Counted from the stretch's first letter, positions 34,927-44,022 are shown. The stretch is DNA of 64,000 bases from Oceanobacillus polygoni (GCF_008304605.1 NZ_PIJY01000001.1:62001-126000), one strand, 5' to 3'. Program-made: numbers and translations. Notes: generated by a model from the letters alone, not told the origin.

Positions 34927-35973
34927 CTACTTCAGCATTGGCATAACCTCAGTTGCAAGTAATTCTATATTTTTCTGTACTTTATCAAACGGTAGTCCAC
35001 CAATATCGATTTGCGCCAGAAAACGTGTATGTCCATATAACTCATGCTGCCTAAGGATCTTCTCGACAACTTGTTCTGGACCTCCAACAAATAATGCTGT
35101 TTCAGGACTGGCCATCTGTTCAAAGTCACTTCTTGACATTCGTGTTCCCATCCCACGCTGACGATTGACATAATTCCAATAGTTGGCGTAATACGGATAA
35201 AACTCATCCTTGGCTGCTTCTGTTGTTTCAGCAAGATAAGTATGACCTGTGACACCAACAGTTAGCTTATCCGGAGAATGCCCTGCCTCCAAGCCTGCTT
35301 TGCGATAGATATCAACCAGCGGCTTAAAACGCATTGGATCACCACCCAATATCGCGATCGCCATACCTACACCGAGTCTCCCCGCACGAGCAGCACTTTC
35401 CGGTGTCCCGCCAACTCCAATCCAAATTGGCAACTGTTCTTGTACAGGACGTGGTGAGATTTCCGCATTCTTTAACGATGAACGGAACTTTCCATCCCAA
35501 GAAACAATTTCATTTTCATTGAGCTTTAAAAGTAGATCCATATGTTCGCTAAACAGCTCATTATAATCATTTGTATCATAACCAAATAAGGGGAAAGATT
35601 CGATAAAAGCTCCTCGACCAGCTAAAATTTCTGCACGACCATTTGAAATTAAATCCAATGTAGCAAAGTCTTCAAATAAGCGAACAGGGTCAAGTGTACT
35701 GATAACGCTAGTAGCGCTCGTTAATCGAATCCGATTTGTCGCATTAGCAATCGCAGCTAATACCACAGCTGGCGAGGAGACTGCATAATCTAATCGATGA
35801 TGTTCCCCTACCCCAAAGATAGCTAGACCGGCTTCTTCCGCCAGTTTTGCTGCCTCAATCATTTCATCTATTCGTTGCTTCATACCAATTGTTTTTCCCG
35901 TTACTGGATCTGGACCTATATCCGCAAGTGTGTAAATCCCGATTTCAATTCCATTTTCTTTTAACGTTGACAA
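34927..35973 (-). CDS. LLM class flavin-dependent oxidoreductase
   Basis: A 348-residue luciferase-like monooxygenase. Family motifs are IFGVGEHHRLDYAVSSPAVVLAAIANAT, LTSATSVISTLDPVRLFEDFATLDLISNGRAEILAGRG and IWIGVGGTPESAARAGRLG. A TTG at 35973 is chosen, with AAGAGGTGG eight bases upstream; GTG 35985 overlaps the ribosome binding site. It directly follows the catechol dioxygenase-like gene and probably oxidises a related aromatic or quinone-type compound with FMNH2, but the substrate is inferred only from the neighbour. Confidence 0.88.
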   Translation of the reverse strand: MSTLKENGIEIGIYTLADIGPDPVTGKTIGMKQRIDEMIEAAKLAEEAGLAIFGVGEHHRLDYAVSSPAVVLAAIANATNRIRLTSATSVISTLDPVRLFEDFATLDLISNGRAEILAGRGAFIESFPLFGYDTNDYNELFSEHMDLLLKLNENEIVSWDGKFRSSLKNAEISPRPVQEQLPIWIGVGGTPESAARAGRLGVGMAIAILGGDPMRFKPLVDIYRKAGLEAGHSPDKLTVGVTGHTYLAETTEAAKDEFYPYYANYWNYVNRQRGMGTRMSRSDFEQMASPETALFVGGPEQVVEKILRQHELYGHTRFLAQIDIGGLPFDKVQKNIELLATEVMPMLK

Positions 35974-35988
35974 TGCCTCTTCCACCTC

Positions 35989-36840
35989 TTAGATCGTTAA
36001 CTCAATCCGATTTCCGGACGGATCATACGTCATTCTTCTTCCTGCTTCTTCTGTTACCGCAACACCGATTTTCTCCAAGTTAGCGACTGTTTCATTAATC
36101 GCTTCTTCATTCGGTAAAACAAGTGTATATGATTCCATACCTACACTGTTTTCAGCTGGCTTCGGTGCTCCAACTCCATTCCATGTATTGACTCCGATAT
36201 GATGATGGTATTTGTCTTTTGAAAGGAATAGTGCCTGTCTTCCATAGCGATTCACAACATCAAATCCAAGACCTTTCACATAAAATTCCTCTGTCTTTTC
36301 CAGTTCGGAAACATGTAAATGAATATGTCCCATCAGTGTTTCTTTAGGCATTCCTTCCCATGCTTCACCTGGTACACGATTCTTTAATAACCTGTCAAAA
36401 TCCAATGGATCTACTGCCATTGCAACTTCTTCACCAGTCCAGCTCCACTCTGATGGATCACGATCAATATAGATTTCAATCTCGTTTCCATCAGGATCAT
36501 GTAAATACAATGCTTCACTTACAAGATGATCTGATGAACCGAAACGAATACCTTTTTCAGAAAAATGCACAACAATATTAGCCAAATCCTTTTTTGCAGG
36601 CAATAGCAGTGCAAAATGATACAACCCAGTCGTTCTTCCTTGTTTTGGAATAACATCTTCTGGTTGCGTAAGTGATAAAATGCTCGTCTTCCCGTCTGTT
36701 GTCAGTTTTGCTGTATGAGCTGTTTGTTCTAATATATCGAAACCAATTATTTCTTGATAATACTGTAAAGACCTTGCTAAATTTTCTACCTTTATGTTGA
36801 CATGACCAACGAATGTCGTTGGTTTAGTGTGGAACCCCAT
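35989..36840 (-). CDS. Catechol 2,3-dioxygenase-like protein (CatE type)
   Basis: A 283-residue two-domain VOC protein like CatE of B. subtilis. Domain 1 (about 7-125) begins VGHVNIKVENLARSLQYYQ, and domain 2 (about 160-283) has LMGHIHLHVSELEKTEEFYVKGLGF with histidine ligands and the GNRIELTI ending. Such enzymes ring-cleave catechol or hydroquinones and relieve quinone stress. GAGGAGG before the ATG at 36840 sets the start. It is the first gene of an operon with the LLM gene and is divergent from the HxlR regulator. Confidence 0.85.
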   Translation of the reverse strand: MGFHTKPTTFVGHVNIKVENLARSLQYYQEIIGFDILEQTAHTAKLTTDGKTSILSLTQPEDVIPKQGRTTGLYHFALLLPAKKDLANIVVHFSEKGIRFGSSDHLVSEALYLHDPDGNEIEIYIDRDPSEWSWTGEEVAMAVDPLDFDRLLKNRVPGEAWEGMPKETLMGHIHLHVSELEKTEEFYVKGLGFDVVNRYGRQALFLSKDKYHHHIGVNTWNGVGAPKPAENSVGMESYTLVLPNEEAINETVANLEKIGVAVTEEAGRRMTYDPSGNRIELTI

Positions 36841-37106
36841 AATCATCCTCCTCGTTTTTATTTCAATTAAATAGTTTATTTGCTAAAATAAGCCTAATTC
36901 TTCGTCTGCTGTTTAGAATGAAACATTGATAATTCTAACCATAACCTTCTCTAGTTCTAATTTATTCATTTATTTAATCTTTTTCACTAGATTACTTTAT
37001 GTAACTAAGTTTATTATTTGAATTAAATATTGTCAAGTAATAAATTTTATAATTATAACAAGATAACTTTTTATGTTATACTTTAAAATAAGCGAGGTGA
37101 ACATAA

Positions 37107-37430
37107 TTGGCACAACCGACAATCTGTCCAAAGTTTGAAAAAGCCATCTCATTGTTAAGTCAAAGGTGGACGGCATTAGTAGTTTATCAATTATTACTAG
37201 GAACACAACGGTTTAGTGAAATCCAATCAGCTATCGGCATAAGTGGTAAAGTATTATCCGACCGTTTAAAGGATTTAGAAAGGCAAGAAATCGTGAAACG
37301 TGAAGTTATTCCAGATACACCAGTGATTATTGAATACTCTTTAACAGAAAAAGGACGTTCAATGGAACCGATATTGCGAACGATCGAGAACTGGTCACAA
37401 GATTGGTTTCAATCCGAATCTGAGGTATGA
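37107..37430 (+). CDS. HxlR-type regulator resembling YodB/CatR
   Basis: A 107-residue MarR/HxlR winged-helix regulator. It keeps the single redox-sensing cysteine Cys7 in PTICPKFEKAI at the position of the quinone-reactive Cys6/Cys7 in YodB and CatR. The DNA-binding core is QRFSEIQSAIGISGKVLSDRLKDLERQEIVKR. The start is TTG with GCGAGGTGA. It is divergent from the CatE-like/LLM operon, as catR is in some relatives. A GATAAC/GTTATA dyad lies at 37062-37080 just upstream. Confidence 0.88.
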   Translation: MAQPTICPKFEKAISLLSQRWTALVVYQLLLGTQRFSEIQSAIGISGKVLSDRLKDLERQEIVKREVIPDTPVIIEYSLTEKGRSMEPILRTIENWSQDWFQSESEV

Positions 37431-37455
37431 CTGCTTGAATATCCAGTTAACGAGG

Positions 37456-37506
37456 AAGGGTTGTCCTCCAAAATCATGTTGACTGATTTTGGAGGACAAC
37501 CCTTTT
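37456..37506. terminator. Bidirectional terminator with 21-bp stem
   Basis: Arms 37456-37476 and 37484-37504 are exact reverse complements with a 7-base loop, between the convergent HxlR and aldo/keto reductase genes. T-rich bases follow on both strands. Confidence 0.85.
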
Positions 37507-37524
37507 ATCTTTACTCGTTTTTAT

Positions 37525-38469
37525 TTACTCGTTTTTATTTAAAATTTCGCCGATTGCTTGCAGCTCTTCCTTCGATAATCGAATGTCACTTGCTTTAACA
37601 TTTTCGCGAATTCGCTCTTTGCGTTTACCACCTGGAATTACTGCATCTACACCTTCCTGAGCAAGCAGCCATGCTAGTGCTAAATTCGGCAAAGTTGTAT
37701 TCTTACGTGCAGCAACCTTGTTTAATTCATCTACTTTATCAAGTGTTTGAATATACTGTTCGCCTTGGAATAAAGGAATAGAATTACGCCAATCCGCAGC
37801 ATCTAATTTAGTCTCTTTTGTAAATCCTCCACCTAATAATCCAAATGCTAGTGGACCATATGGAATGAAAGAAATGTTATTTTCTCTTGTGTATGGCAAT
37901 AATTCTTCCTCAGATGATCGATCTAACATATTGTATGGTGATTGCAAGACAGAAATGTCACCATGGGCATCCGCTTCTTTTAACTGCTCAATTGATAGAT
38001 TTGAAACCCCAATCGAACGAATTTTCCCTTCTTCCTTTAGACGAGCTAATTCACCAATTGATTCGGAAAAAGGCGTTTTATTATCTGGGAAGTGCAAATA
38101 ATATAAGTCTACATAGTCTAATTGCAACCTTTGTAAACTTTTTTCAACCGCTTCTCTCAAGTATTCTGGTCGATTATCAGCTTTCACATCATCCAAATTC
38201 GTAAAATTTTGTGCTCCCTTTGTTGCAATAATAAAATCATCACGTTCAAATTCTTTTAATACTTCACCAACTAATTCTTCCGAACGGCCAAGACCGTAAA
38301 TGTCAGCAGTATCAATAAATGTTACCCCAAGGTTAAGTGCTTCCCTTACTAAATCTTTTCCATCTTGTTCGTTTAAATTTTGGAATAAATTATGACCACC
38401 AACTGCATTTGTACCAAGTCCAATGGCCGATATTTCCAAATTTGATTTCTTTAGCTTTGTATAATTCAT
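37525..38469 (-). CDS. Aldo/keto reductase, IolS/YhdN-like
   Basis: A 314-residue NADP(H)-dependent reductase of the AKR fold. The catalytic tetrad is readable as Asp (FIDTADIYGLG), Tyr (DIYG), Lys (IATKGAQ) and His (YYLHFPD); the nucleotide-binding C-terminal loop VDAVIPGGKRKERIREN is intact. The closest shape is the IolS/YcsN group, broad carbonyl reductases. Just downstream of the stop, TTACTCGTTTTTATT is repeated in tandem, so the last four codons and stop are duplicated outside the frame. Confidence 0.92.
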   Translation of the reverse strand: MNYTKLKKSNLEISAIGLGTNAVGGHNLFQNLNEQDGKDLVREALNLGVTFIDTADIYGLGRSEELVGEVLKEFERDDFIIATKGAQNFTNLDDVKADNRPEYLREAVEKSLQRLQLDYVDLYYLHFPDNKTPFSESIGELARLKEEGKIRSIGVSNLSIEQLKEADAHGDISVLQSPYNMLDRSSEEELLPYTRENNISFIPYGPLAFGLLGGGFTKETKLDAADWRNSIPLFQGEQYIQTLDKVDELNKVAARKNTTLPNLALAWLLAQEGVDAVIPGGKRKERIRENVKASDIRLSKEELQAIGEILNKNE

Positions 38470-38622
38470 GTTTTTTCCTCCTTGTATTTGAGTAGCTATA
38501 GCATAATTTCTGCATGTAAAAACTACAAATACACTCGGTAAAGTTTCAAATAATGAAACTCACTATGATTATTTTGTAGTAAACTATCAAAACACCTATA
38601 CTACAAAAGACGGGGTGATGAA

Positions 38623-39378
38623 ATCGCACAAAATCAAGTTTCCACATTAAGAAAAGGACTTCTCGTATTAGAACTGGTTAAACAAAATGAAGGAATTACT
38701 TTAGCCGAGGTGATGAAGAAGCTTCATTTAAGTAAGTCTACAGCATTCCGATTATTAACGACCTTAGAAGAAATGAAATATATCTATAAAATTCAAACAG
38801 CGTATTTCTTTAATCCAAAGATATTTCTTGGTGAATCTGAAAAACGTCCCTCAAAGGGCTGGACATCGTTACGTTCCATTTACCAAGCAGCGGAAAACCT
38901 GCAAATGAGTACGTATTTAGGAAAAGTAGATGGTACCGACTTAGTTATGACCCAGGTATTACATGCTCCTTTCCAGCAATCAGCAGACGACGAAATGGGT
39001 AACCGCTCTAAATTACATCAATCTGCTTTAGGTAAAGTAATTTTAGCACATTTAGATGAGGTCAAATTAACCTCCTTACTCGATAAAATGTCACTGGAAC
39101 CTGCAACAGTCAATACGTTTCAAGACTCCCAATTATTTCGTTATCATTTAAAGGCGATACATGAAGATGGATACGCCTTTGATGACGAAGAACGAGCTGT
39201 TGGTCTCCGTTGCGTTGCTGTACCAGTATTTTGCAATAAGAAAGTCATTGCTGCATTAGCTATTGCGGCACCAACAACTCAACTACCACGTAGCAGCGTC
39301 AAACAAATTGCTACAAAATTAAATGTCGGTAGTAAGGCAATAACACAGGAAATAGAGGCTTTAGATAATATACATTAA
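38623..39378 (+). CDS. IclR family regulator with a probable ATC start codon
   Basis: A 251-residue IclR regulator: HTH domain (STLRKGLLVLELVKQN, LAEVMKKLHLSKSTAFRLLTTLEEM), then the ligand-binding GAF-like domain (LHQSALGKVILAHL, YAFDDEERAVGLRCVAVPVF). The frame is open upstream of the first ATG/GTG (38710-38713) back to a stop at 38566 and contains the rest of the HTH, but no ATG, GTG or TTG. The only position with a ribosome binding site (GGGGTGAT, 38612-38619) in frame is ATC 38623, giving MAQNQVSTLRK. It precedes the OYE gene and likely regulates it. Confidence 0.8.
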   Translation: MAQNQVSTLRKGLLVLELVKQNEGITLAEVMKKLHLSKSTAFRLLTTLEEMKYIYKIQTAYFFNPKIFLGESEKRPSKGWTSLRSIYQAAENLQMSTYLGKVDGTDLVMTQVLHAPFQQSADDEMGNRSKLHQSALGKVILAHLDEVKLTSLLDKMSLEPATVNTFQDSQLFRYHLKAIHEDGYAFDDEERAVGLRCVAVPVFCNKKVIAALAIAAPTTQLPRSSVKQIATKLNVGSKAITQEIEALDNIH

Positions 39379-39399
39379 TTTATGTAACGGAGGAATAAC

Positions 39400-40548
39400 A
39401 TGAAACGCAACGAGCAACATTTATTTCAAGATTTTACATTTAAAAATGGTCTCCACGTAAGAAATCGTCTGATGATGGCACCAATGACGACTTTTTCCGC
39501 AGATAGCAATGACTATGTTTCACAAGAGGAGCTGGATTATTATCAAGAACGAGCAAATGGAATAGGTACGATTATTACTGCTTGTGCCTATGTATCTAAA
39601 AATGGTAAGGGCTTTGATGGCCAAATGGGTATCGATCACGATGGGACAATTGATGGTCTTACGAAGCTTGCTGAAGTTATCCATGCTGGGGGAGCAAAAG
39701 GGATTGTTCAACTTTACCATGGAGGCCGTTTAGCAGTACCAAGACTTACTCCAAATGGTGAAACTGTGAGTGCCAGCGCAGTTCCACCTCTTGGAGATCG
39801 TGGATTCTATAGTATCGAGCAAGTACCACGCGCATTAACAACAGAAGAAGTATATGAAATTATCGCAGATTTTGGTGAGGCAACACGCCGTGCAATTGAG
39901 GCTGGATTTGATGGTGTTGAACTGCATGGAGCAACAGGTTACTTACTCCAACAATTCGTTTCACCACATTCTAACCTAAGAACAGACGAATTTAAAGATC
40001 GCCACCTATTCGCATTAAAATTAATCGAAGAAGTAAAACAAGTCGTCCAAAAACATGCAACTAAACCATTCCTAATCGGTTATCGTTTTTCACCGGAAGA
40101 ACCAGAAACGCCAGGAATCACCATGAAGGAAACCTTTGCTTTATTAGATGCGTTAATTCAAGCAGACCTTGATTATCTACATATTGCAACGACGAATGCA
40201 TGGGCAAAATCCCGCCGTGGCATTGTAAGTGAGAAATCACGTACCGAATTAATTGCCGAATACGTTGACGGGCGTGTACCAGTAATTGGTGTCGGTAACG
40301 TTCATACACCGGATGATGCTGCACTTGTGTTAGAAAAAGGAAAAACAGACTTTGTTGCGCTTGGAAGAGCTATTGTCATTGACCCACACTGGGTTGAAAA
40401 AGCGGATGCTGATAAAGGAGACACGATTATTCATCACTTAACAGAAAATGATCAACAAAACGCAGTCATCCCAACACCGTTGTGGAAATTAATTTTAGAA
40501 GTTAAAGGCTGGTTTCCGGTTAAAGAAATAGAGGAAAGCATGTATTAA
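39400..40548 (+). CDS. Old Yellow Enzyme family NADH:flavin oxidoreductase
   Basis: A 382-residue FMN-dependent ene-reductase. It has the OYE opening FKNGLHVRNRLMMAPMTTFSA, YHGGRLA (active pocket), GFDGVELHGATGYLLQQFVSPHSNLRTDEF and the FMN phosphate loop GVGNVHTPDDAALVLEKGKTDFVALGRA. It resembles the B. subtilis YqiG-type. CGGAGGA is seven bases before the ATG. It lies 21 bases after the IclR gene, so the pair is likely co-transcribed. It probably reduces activated alkenes or electrophiles, fitting the neighbouring stress genes. Confidence 0.92.
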   Translation: MKRNEQHLFQDFTFKNGLHVRNRLMMAPMTTFSADSNDYVSQEELDYYQERANGIGTIITACAYVSKNGKGFDGQMGIDHDGTIDGLTKLAEVIHAGGAKGIVQLYHGGRLAVPRLTPNGETVSASAVPPLGDRGFYSIEQVPRALTTEEVYEIIADFGEATRRAIEAGFDGVELHGATGYLLQQFVSPHSNLRTDEFKDRHLFALKLIEEVKQVVQKHATKPFLIGYRFSPEEPETPGITMKETFALLDALIQADLDYLHIATTNAWAKSRRGIVSEKSRTELIAEYVDGRVPVIGVGNVHTPDDAALVLEKGKTDFVALGRAIVIDPHWVEKADADKGDTIIHHLTENDQQNAVIPTPLWKLILEVKGWFPVKEIEESMY

Positions 40549-40562
40549 CTTTTTCATTAGGC

Positions 40563-40598
40563 TTATAACAAAGTAGCTTCATAGCTACTTTGTTATAA
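40563..40598. terminator. Hairpin between convergent OYE and VOC genes
   Basis: A perfect 16-bp stem (TTATAACAAAGTAGCT / AGCTACTTTGTTATAA) with a 4-base loop. It is AT-rich with no clear T-tail, but its position indicates a bidirectional terminator. Confidence 0.6.
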
Positions 40599-40605
40599 AA
40601 TAATA

Positions 40606-41067
40606 CTATGCATGGGCATTCAATTCTTCCCATTCACTTAAATACATACGCTTTGTTATTTTTTTAGGATTTTCTAGTTTGCATATTAGTTCCAAGCTAT
40701 TCCCATCCGGATCATTGAAATGGATCTTAGCATGAGCGTAGCTATCATGCGCCATTACGAACGGCTCTACTGGTTTAAAACCAAATGCCTCCCTTGGTTC
40801 ACACCCTTTACTTTGCAGCCAGCCAACTGACTTTTTTAGGTCCTCCAATGAAACTTGGAATGCAATATGTCTTATTGAAGGATGGTATTCTAGCTGTACG
40901 TTTTCTGATTCCCATAATCCTAGCCAGCTTTTATCTTTTTCAATCCATAAGAATGCCAGCCTCTCTTCAACAATATGGTCAAGCTCCAAACCTAGATTTT
41001 CGTAAAATTCAATTGACCTTTTTAAATTACTCACTGGCAAATGCGCTTCGTATAATCCTTTAATCAT
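40606..41067 (-). CDS. VOC family protein (glyoxalase/bleomycin-resistance fold)
   Basis: A 153-residue single VOC protein. The betaalphabetabetabeta repeats are LYEAHLPVSNLKRSIEFYENLGLELD and IRHIAFQVSLEDLKKSVGWL, with the metal-ligand segment FNDPDGNSLELI. Histidine ligands are present (AHLPV, RHIAF) and a glutamate near the end. The specific reaction (dioxygenase, isomerase or resistance) is not readable. The start 41067 is the first ATG after GAGGAG. Confidence 0.83.
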   Translation of the reverse strand: MIKGLYEAHLPVSNLKRSIEFYENLGLELDHIVEERLAFLWIEKDKSWLGLWESENVQLEYHPSIRHIAFQVSLEDLKKSVGWLQSKGCEPREAFGFKPVEPFVMAHDSYAHAKIHFNDPDGNSLELICKLENPKKITKRMYLSEWEELNAHA

Positions 41068-41236
41068 TATAAGTTGTTCTCCTCTTGTTCCTTGTCTTTT
41101 TCGCAATTAGCTTTCATACCATTGTTCTGCTCTAGCTTCAATTTTTTAAAAAACAAGACTGCCATCTTGCTGTATAACCAATATCACTTTGTTTCTTTAT
41201 GAATGTACCAAATTCTAGGTACAGAATCTCCTCGAC

Positions 41237-42151
41237 CTACCCCTTATATGCTTTCTGCAACTCCGCAAGGTTAATTTTTTTCATTTTAAGAAATGCCTGA
41301 GTAACTCTCGCTCGTTGTTCTGGATTGCTATTCTGCATCATTTTAGCCATGTCACTTGGGACAATTTGCCACGATAATCCATACTTGTCTTTTAGCCAGC
41401 CACATTGCTCGGCTTCAGAAACCGCAGACAGCTTGTCCCAATAGTAATCAACCTCTTCTTGTGTGTCACAATAAACCATAAATGAAATCGCTTCGTTAAA
41501 ATTGTATTCATGGGCTCTCGCACTTTCCATTGCAGCAAACCAATAATTCTCAAGCATGAAGTCACTAAACATGACTGCTCCCTCTTTATCAGGCTCCATC
41601 CCTTGAGGATAGTGCACAATCAGACCTTGTTTAGCATGCTCAAACACCGATAAATAAAAATGAATGGCTTCTTCCGCCTTTCCATATTGTTCACCTGTAA
41701 ACATTAGTGAAGGCACAATCGTAGGCCGCTCCTCACCTTCTGGATTTGTTAGGATTAACTGCCAAGACAAACCATACTTATCTTGAATCCAGCCATACTT
41801 TTCACTAAACGGATACGTATCAAGCGGCATTAATACTGTTCCACCTTCGGATAATTTATTCCACGCCTCTTCTAATTTTTCACTCGCATCCTTTTCTCGT
41901 GATGGGTCAAAATTAACAAAAAAAGACACCGACGGATTGAATTTAAAATACGGCCCTCCATTTATAGCCATGAATTTCTGTCCCCATAACTGAAAAGGAA
42001 CTACTTTGGCATCGCCTGATGGTGTGTCTTGAACTGTTGTTGCATTCGTTATTTTTGAATCTGGAAAAATGGACGTATAAAATGCTGCCGCATCACTTGC
42101 CTCTTTGTCATACCATAAATGTGGAACAATGATTTGATTTGTTTTTGTCAT
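41237..42151 (-). CDS. Tandem PhnB-like VOC protein
   Basis: A 304-residue duplication of the PhnB/3-demethylubiquinone methyltransferase-like VOC domain. Both halves open with similar patterns (IIVPHLWYDKEASDAAAFYTSIFP and TIVPSLMFTGEQYGKAEEAIHFYLSVF) and each ends with a DKYGLSWQ motif (IQDKYGLSWQLI, LKDKYGLSWQIV). Despite its name this family has no proven methyltransferase activity. GGAGG precedes the ATG. Neighbouring genes on the minus strand are separate units. Confidence 0.85.
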   Translation of the reverse strand: MTKTNQIIVPHLWYDKEASDAAAFYTSIFPDSKITNATTVQDTPSGDAKVVPFQLWGQKFMAINGGPYFKFNPSVSFFVNFDPSREKDASEKLEEAWNKLSEGGTVLMPLDTYPFSEKYGWIQDKYGLSWQLILTNPEGEERPTIVPSLMFTGEQYGKAEEAIHFYLSVFEHAKQGLIVHYPQGMEPDKEGAVMFSDFMLENYWFAAMESARAHEYNFNEAISFMVYCDTQEEVDYYWDKLSAVSEAEQCGWLKDKYGLSWQIVPSDMAKMMQNSNPEQRARVTQAFLKMKKINLAELQKAYKG

Positions 42152-42252
42152 GGTTATTCCTCCCTTTAAACTTACTTAACAAGTTCAATCAATAGCTTCC
42201 TACTTTATTTCATGCACTTAATAGAGAAAGCAATCGCTATAACATAATTTGG

Positions 42253-43077
42253 TTAGCCACCACCTATTATATCCTTCACCCAATTAATTCCCTCATTGAC
42301 AAAGGTATCTGTTGGATTCGTATGTGGTGTATGCTCAAAAATAAAAAACACACCCGGATTTGTCGATAGCTTATAAATTAAATCCCTGACCTTAAAATGT
42401 GAATTGTCATTTTCCTGAGACGGATGAACCGGCACCCAGATATATTTATCATTGTAAAACTCTACATTGTGTAAATGAACTACCTTTATATGTTTTTTCC
42501 ACTTATCAATATAACCCACTGCTTCATCGCCAGTCGCCAATAAGTAATCCCCAATATCAATGCAAAGCTTTATTCCATACTTCTCCCAAATTTCCATTGG
42601 AAAATCATCAAGAGCTTTAATCCCAAACGCTGATCTGTTAAGGCCTAATTTCGGTTCGCACACAATTGGTATGGAATATCTTTCTTGTAGTTGATACAAT
42701 TTTTTTAATCCGTCTTCAATAATTTCAGTAGTATCTATATCTTTTTCTTCTTTAAAATAAGGAAAGTGGACTAAAATATACGCTGCACCTAATTGGGACA
42801 TATATTTAACTTCTGATTCAAACTGTCTCCAAGCCTGTTCCGGTTCGTAATTTACCTTTTCCAGCAAATCATATTTACTTTGATTTCTGTACAATGGAGA
42901 ATGCAGTCCAAATGTTACATTTTCCTTATCCAACAGCTCTACGAAATTATGAAAGGAAGCTTTGCTCGGAAATTCGCCAATTTCAATATGACTTACATTA
43001 TCCTTATTGAATAATAAAGGGAATTTTTCAGGATCTGTCATAATTGTACTTCCAGAAAGTCCTATATGATGATGCAT
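42253..43077 (-). CDS. Xylose isomerase-like TIM-barrel protein
   Basis: A 274-residue sugar phosphate isomerase/epimerase or endonuclease IV-like barrel. Strand-motifs visible are HIEIGEFP, FGLHSPLY, ILVHFPYF, IVCEPKLGLN, LCIDIGDYLLATG, KVVHLHNVEF and FIFEHTPHTN, with several acidic and histidine metal ligands. The substrate is unknown. The ribosome binding site is GGGGAG. It stands alone. Confidence 0.78.
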   Translation of the reverse strand: MHHHIGLSGSTIMTDPEKFPLLFNKDNVSHIEIGEFPSKASFHNFVELLDKENVTFGLHSPLYRNQSKYDLLEKVNYEPEQAWRQFESEVKYMSQLGAAYILVHFPYFKEEKDIDTTEIIEDGLKKLYQLQERYSIPIVCEPKLGLNRSAFGIKALDDFPMEIWEKYGIKLCIDIGDYLLATGDEAVGYIDKWKKHIKVVHLHNVEFYNDKYIWVPVHPSQENDNSHFKVRDLIYKLSTNPGVFFIFEHTPHTNPTDTFVNEGINWVKDIIGGG

Positions 43078-43275
43078 TTTATGTTCGCTCTCCCCTCCAA
43101 TATTATTATCTTTTCTGAAACAAGAAAAAATGCTAAAACTATTAGGCTAGCATTAGAGCTGTATTCGGTTTTAATTATACTAAATATAAAGATAATTTCA
43201 TATGAATAACAATACAAAAATCCTCTCTGTATATTTCCGTTGAAGTTAGGAGAATTTATAGTCAGGAGGGGTTCT

Positions 43276-43626
43276 ATGGATCATGAATTTTTATCTGTTG
43301 AAGAGTTTAACACTTTCATTCAGCAGTGGAGCGGAAGAACGATTAAAGTTACAAAGCATGAAATGGATGATATCGATCAAACAGTACTGCATCTGCAGAG
43401 CATTTCCTATGACCAGAATTTGCGCAGAATTGATGATTATGTACCGAAGCATAGTTTACTTTTAAACGGAGACGGACAAATTGGAACGCTAACTACCATG
43501 AGTAATGTACCACTTCCATCATCCAATTATGAAATCCCCTTGCAGGATAATTCCCTATATGAATTTAATGGGGAGACATTTGTTATTACAACTGATCGTG
43601 GAGTTTATAAAATCGAATTGGCGTAA
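43276..43626 (+). CDS. Hypothetical protein, about 116 residues
   Basis: A small soluble protein not recognised as a family. ATG 43276 follows the excellent AGGAGGGG site, so it is preferred over the start at 43240. It is rich in Asp, Glu and Ile, with a mixed alpha/beta pattern (LSVEEFNTFIQQWSGRTIKVTKHEMDDID, FVITTDRGVYKIELA). It ends at its own terminator. Function unknown. Confidence 0.72.
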   Translation: MDHEFLSVEEFNTFIQQWSGRTIKVTKHEMDDIDQTVLHLQSISYDQNLRRIDDYVPKHSLLLNGDGQIGTLTTMSNVPLPSSNYEIPLQDNSLYEFNGETFVITTDRGVYKIELA

Positions 43627-43634
43627 TAGACAGT

Positions 43635-43660
43635 AAAAAGGGCTTGAAATTAGCCCTTTT
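43635..43660 (+). terminator. Rho-independent terminator
   Basis: AAAAAGGGCT / AGCCCTTTT arms with a 7-base loop follow the hypothetical gene; the stem ends in TTTT on both strands, so it can serve the convergent VOC gene as well. Confidence 0.8.
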
Positions 43661-43680
43661 AGTGTTGTTGCTAAATAACA

Positions 43681-44022
43681 TTACTCTGACAAAACTTCGA
43701 TTGTAAATCCACCTGGAGCTTCAACATAAAAGGTGTAACCATGGGATTCAATAGGTGGATCTACTGCATAACCATCATCTTTCAAACATTTATTAATTTG
43801 GTCAACTTTGTCTCTGCTTTCCTGCGGGAAGCCAATATGAAAAGTTTTCGGATACTGAACATTCTTTCCCTTCATCAGTGTTAAGACAAACTGATCGTCG
43901 TCAAACATAGCAGCAAACCCTTTGCCACGGCTGTTTACACAAGTCATGTCAAAATAGGTTTCTAAAAACTGCCTTGAAGCTTCAACATCCGTAACGGTTA
44001 GATTTAAATGTTTTAATATCAT
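43681..44022 (-). CDS. VOC family protein
   Basis: A 113-residue glyoxalase-fold protein: LKHLNLTVTDVEASRQFLETYFDMTC, FHIGFPQESRDKVDQINKCL and GYTFYVEAPGGFTIEVLSE mark the two VOC half-repeats. The His-x-Asn/His ligands HLNL and FHIGF, and Glu in TIEV, fit a metal-binding site. The ribosome binding site AGAGGTG precedes the ATG. It is close to the AraC/GyrI gene on the same strand (54 bases), so co-transcription is possible. Confidence 0.82.
   Translation of the reverse strand: MILKHLNLTVTDVEASRQFLETYFDMTCVNSRGKGFAAMFDDDQFVLTLMKGKNVQYPKTFHIGFPQESRDKVDQINKCLKDDGYAVDPPIESHGYTFYVEAPGGFTIEVLSE

Noticed and set aside
37505-37545. Tandem TTACTCGTTTTTATT copies as a repeat array
   Set aside because: Only two copies are present and they reflect a small duplication of the gene's 3' end.
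40563-40598. Hairpin as a mobile repeat
   Set aside because: It lies between convergent genes, is short and AT-rich, and has no flanking duplication; a terminator is simpler.
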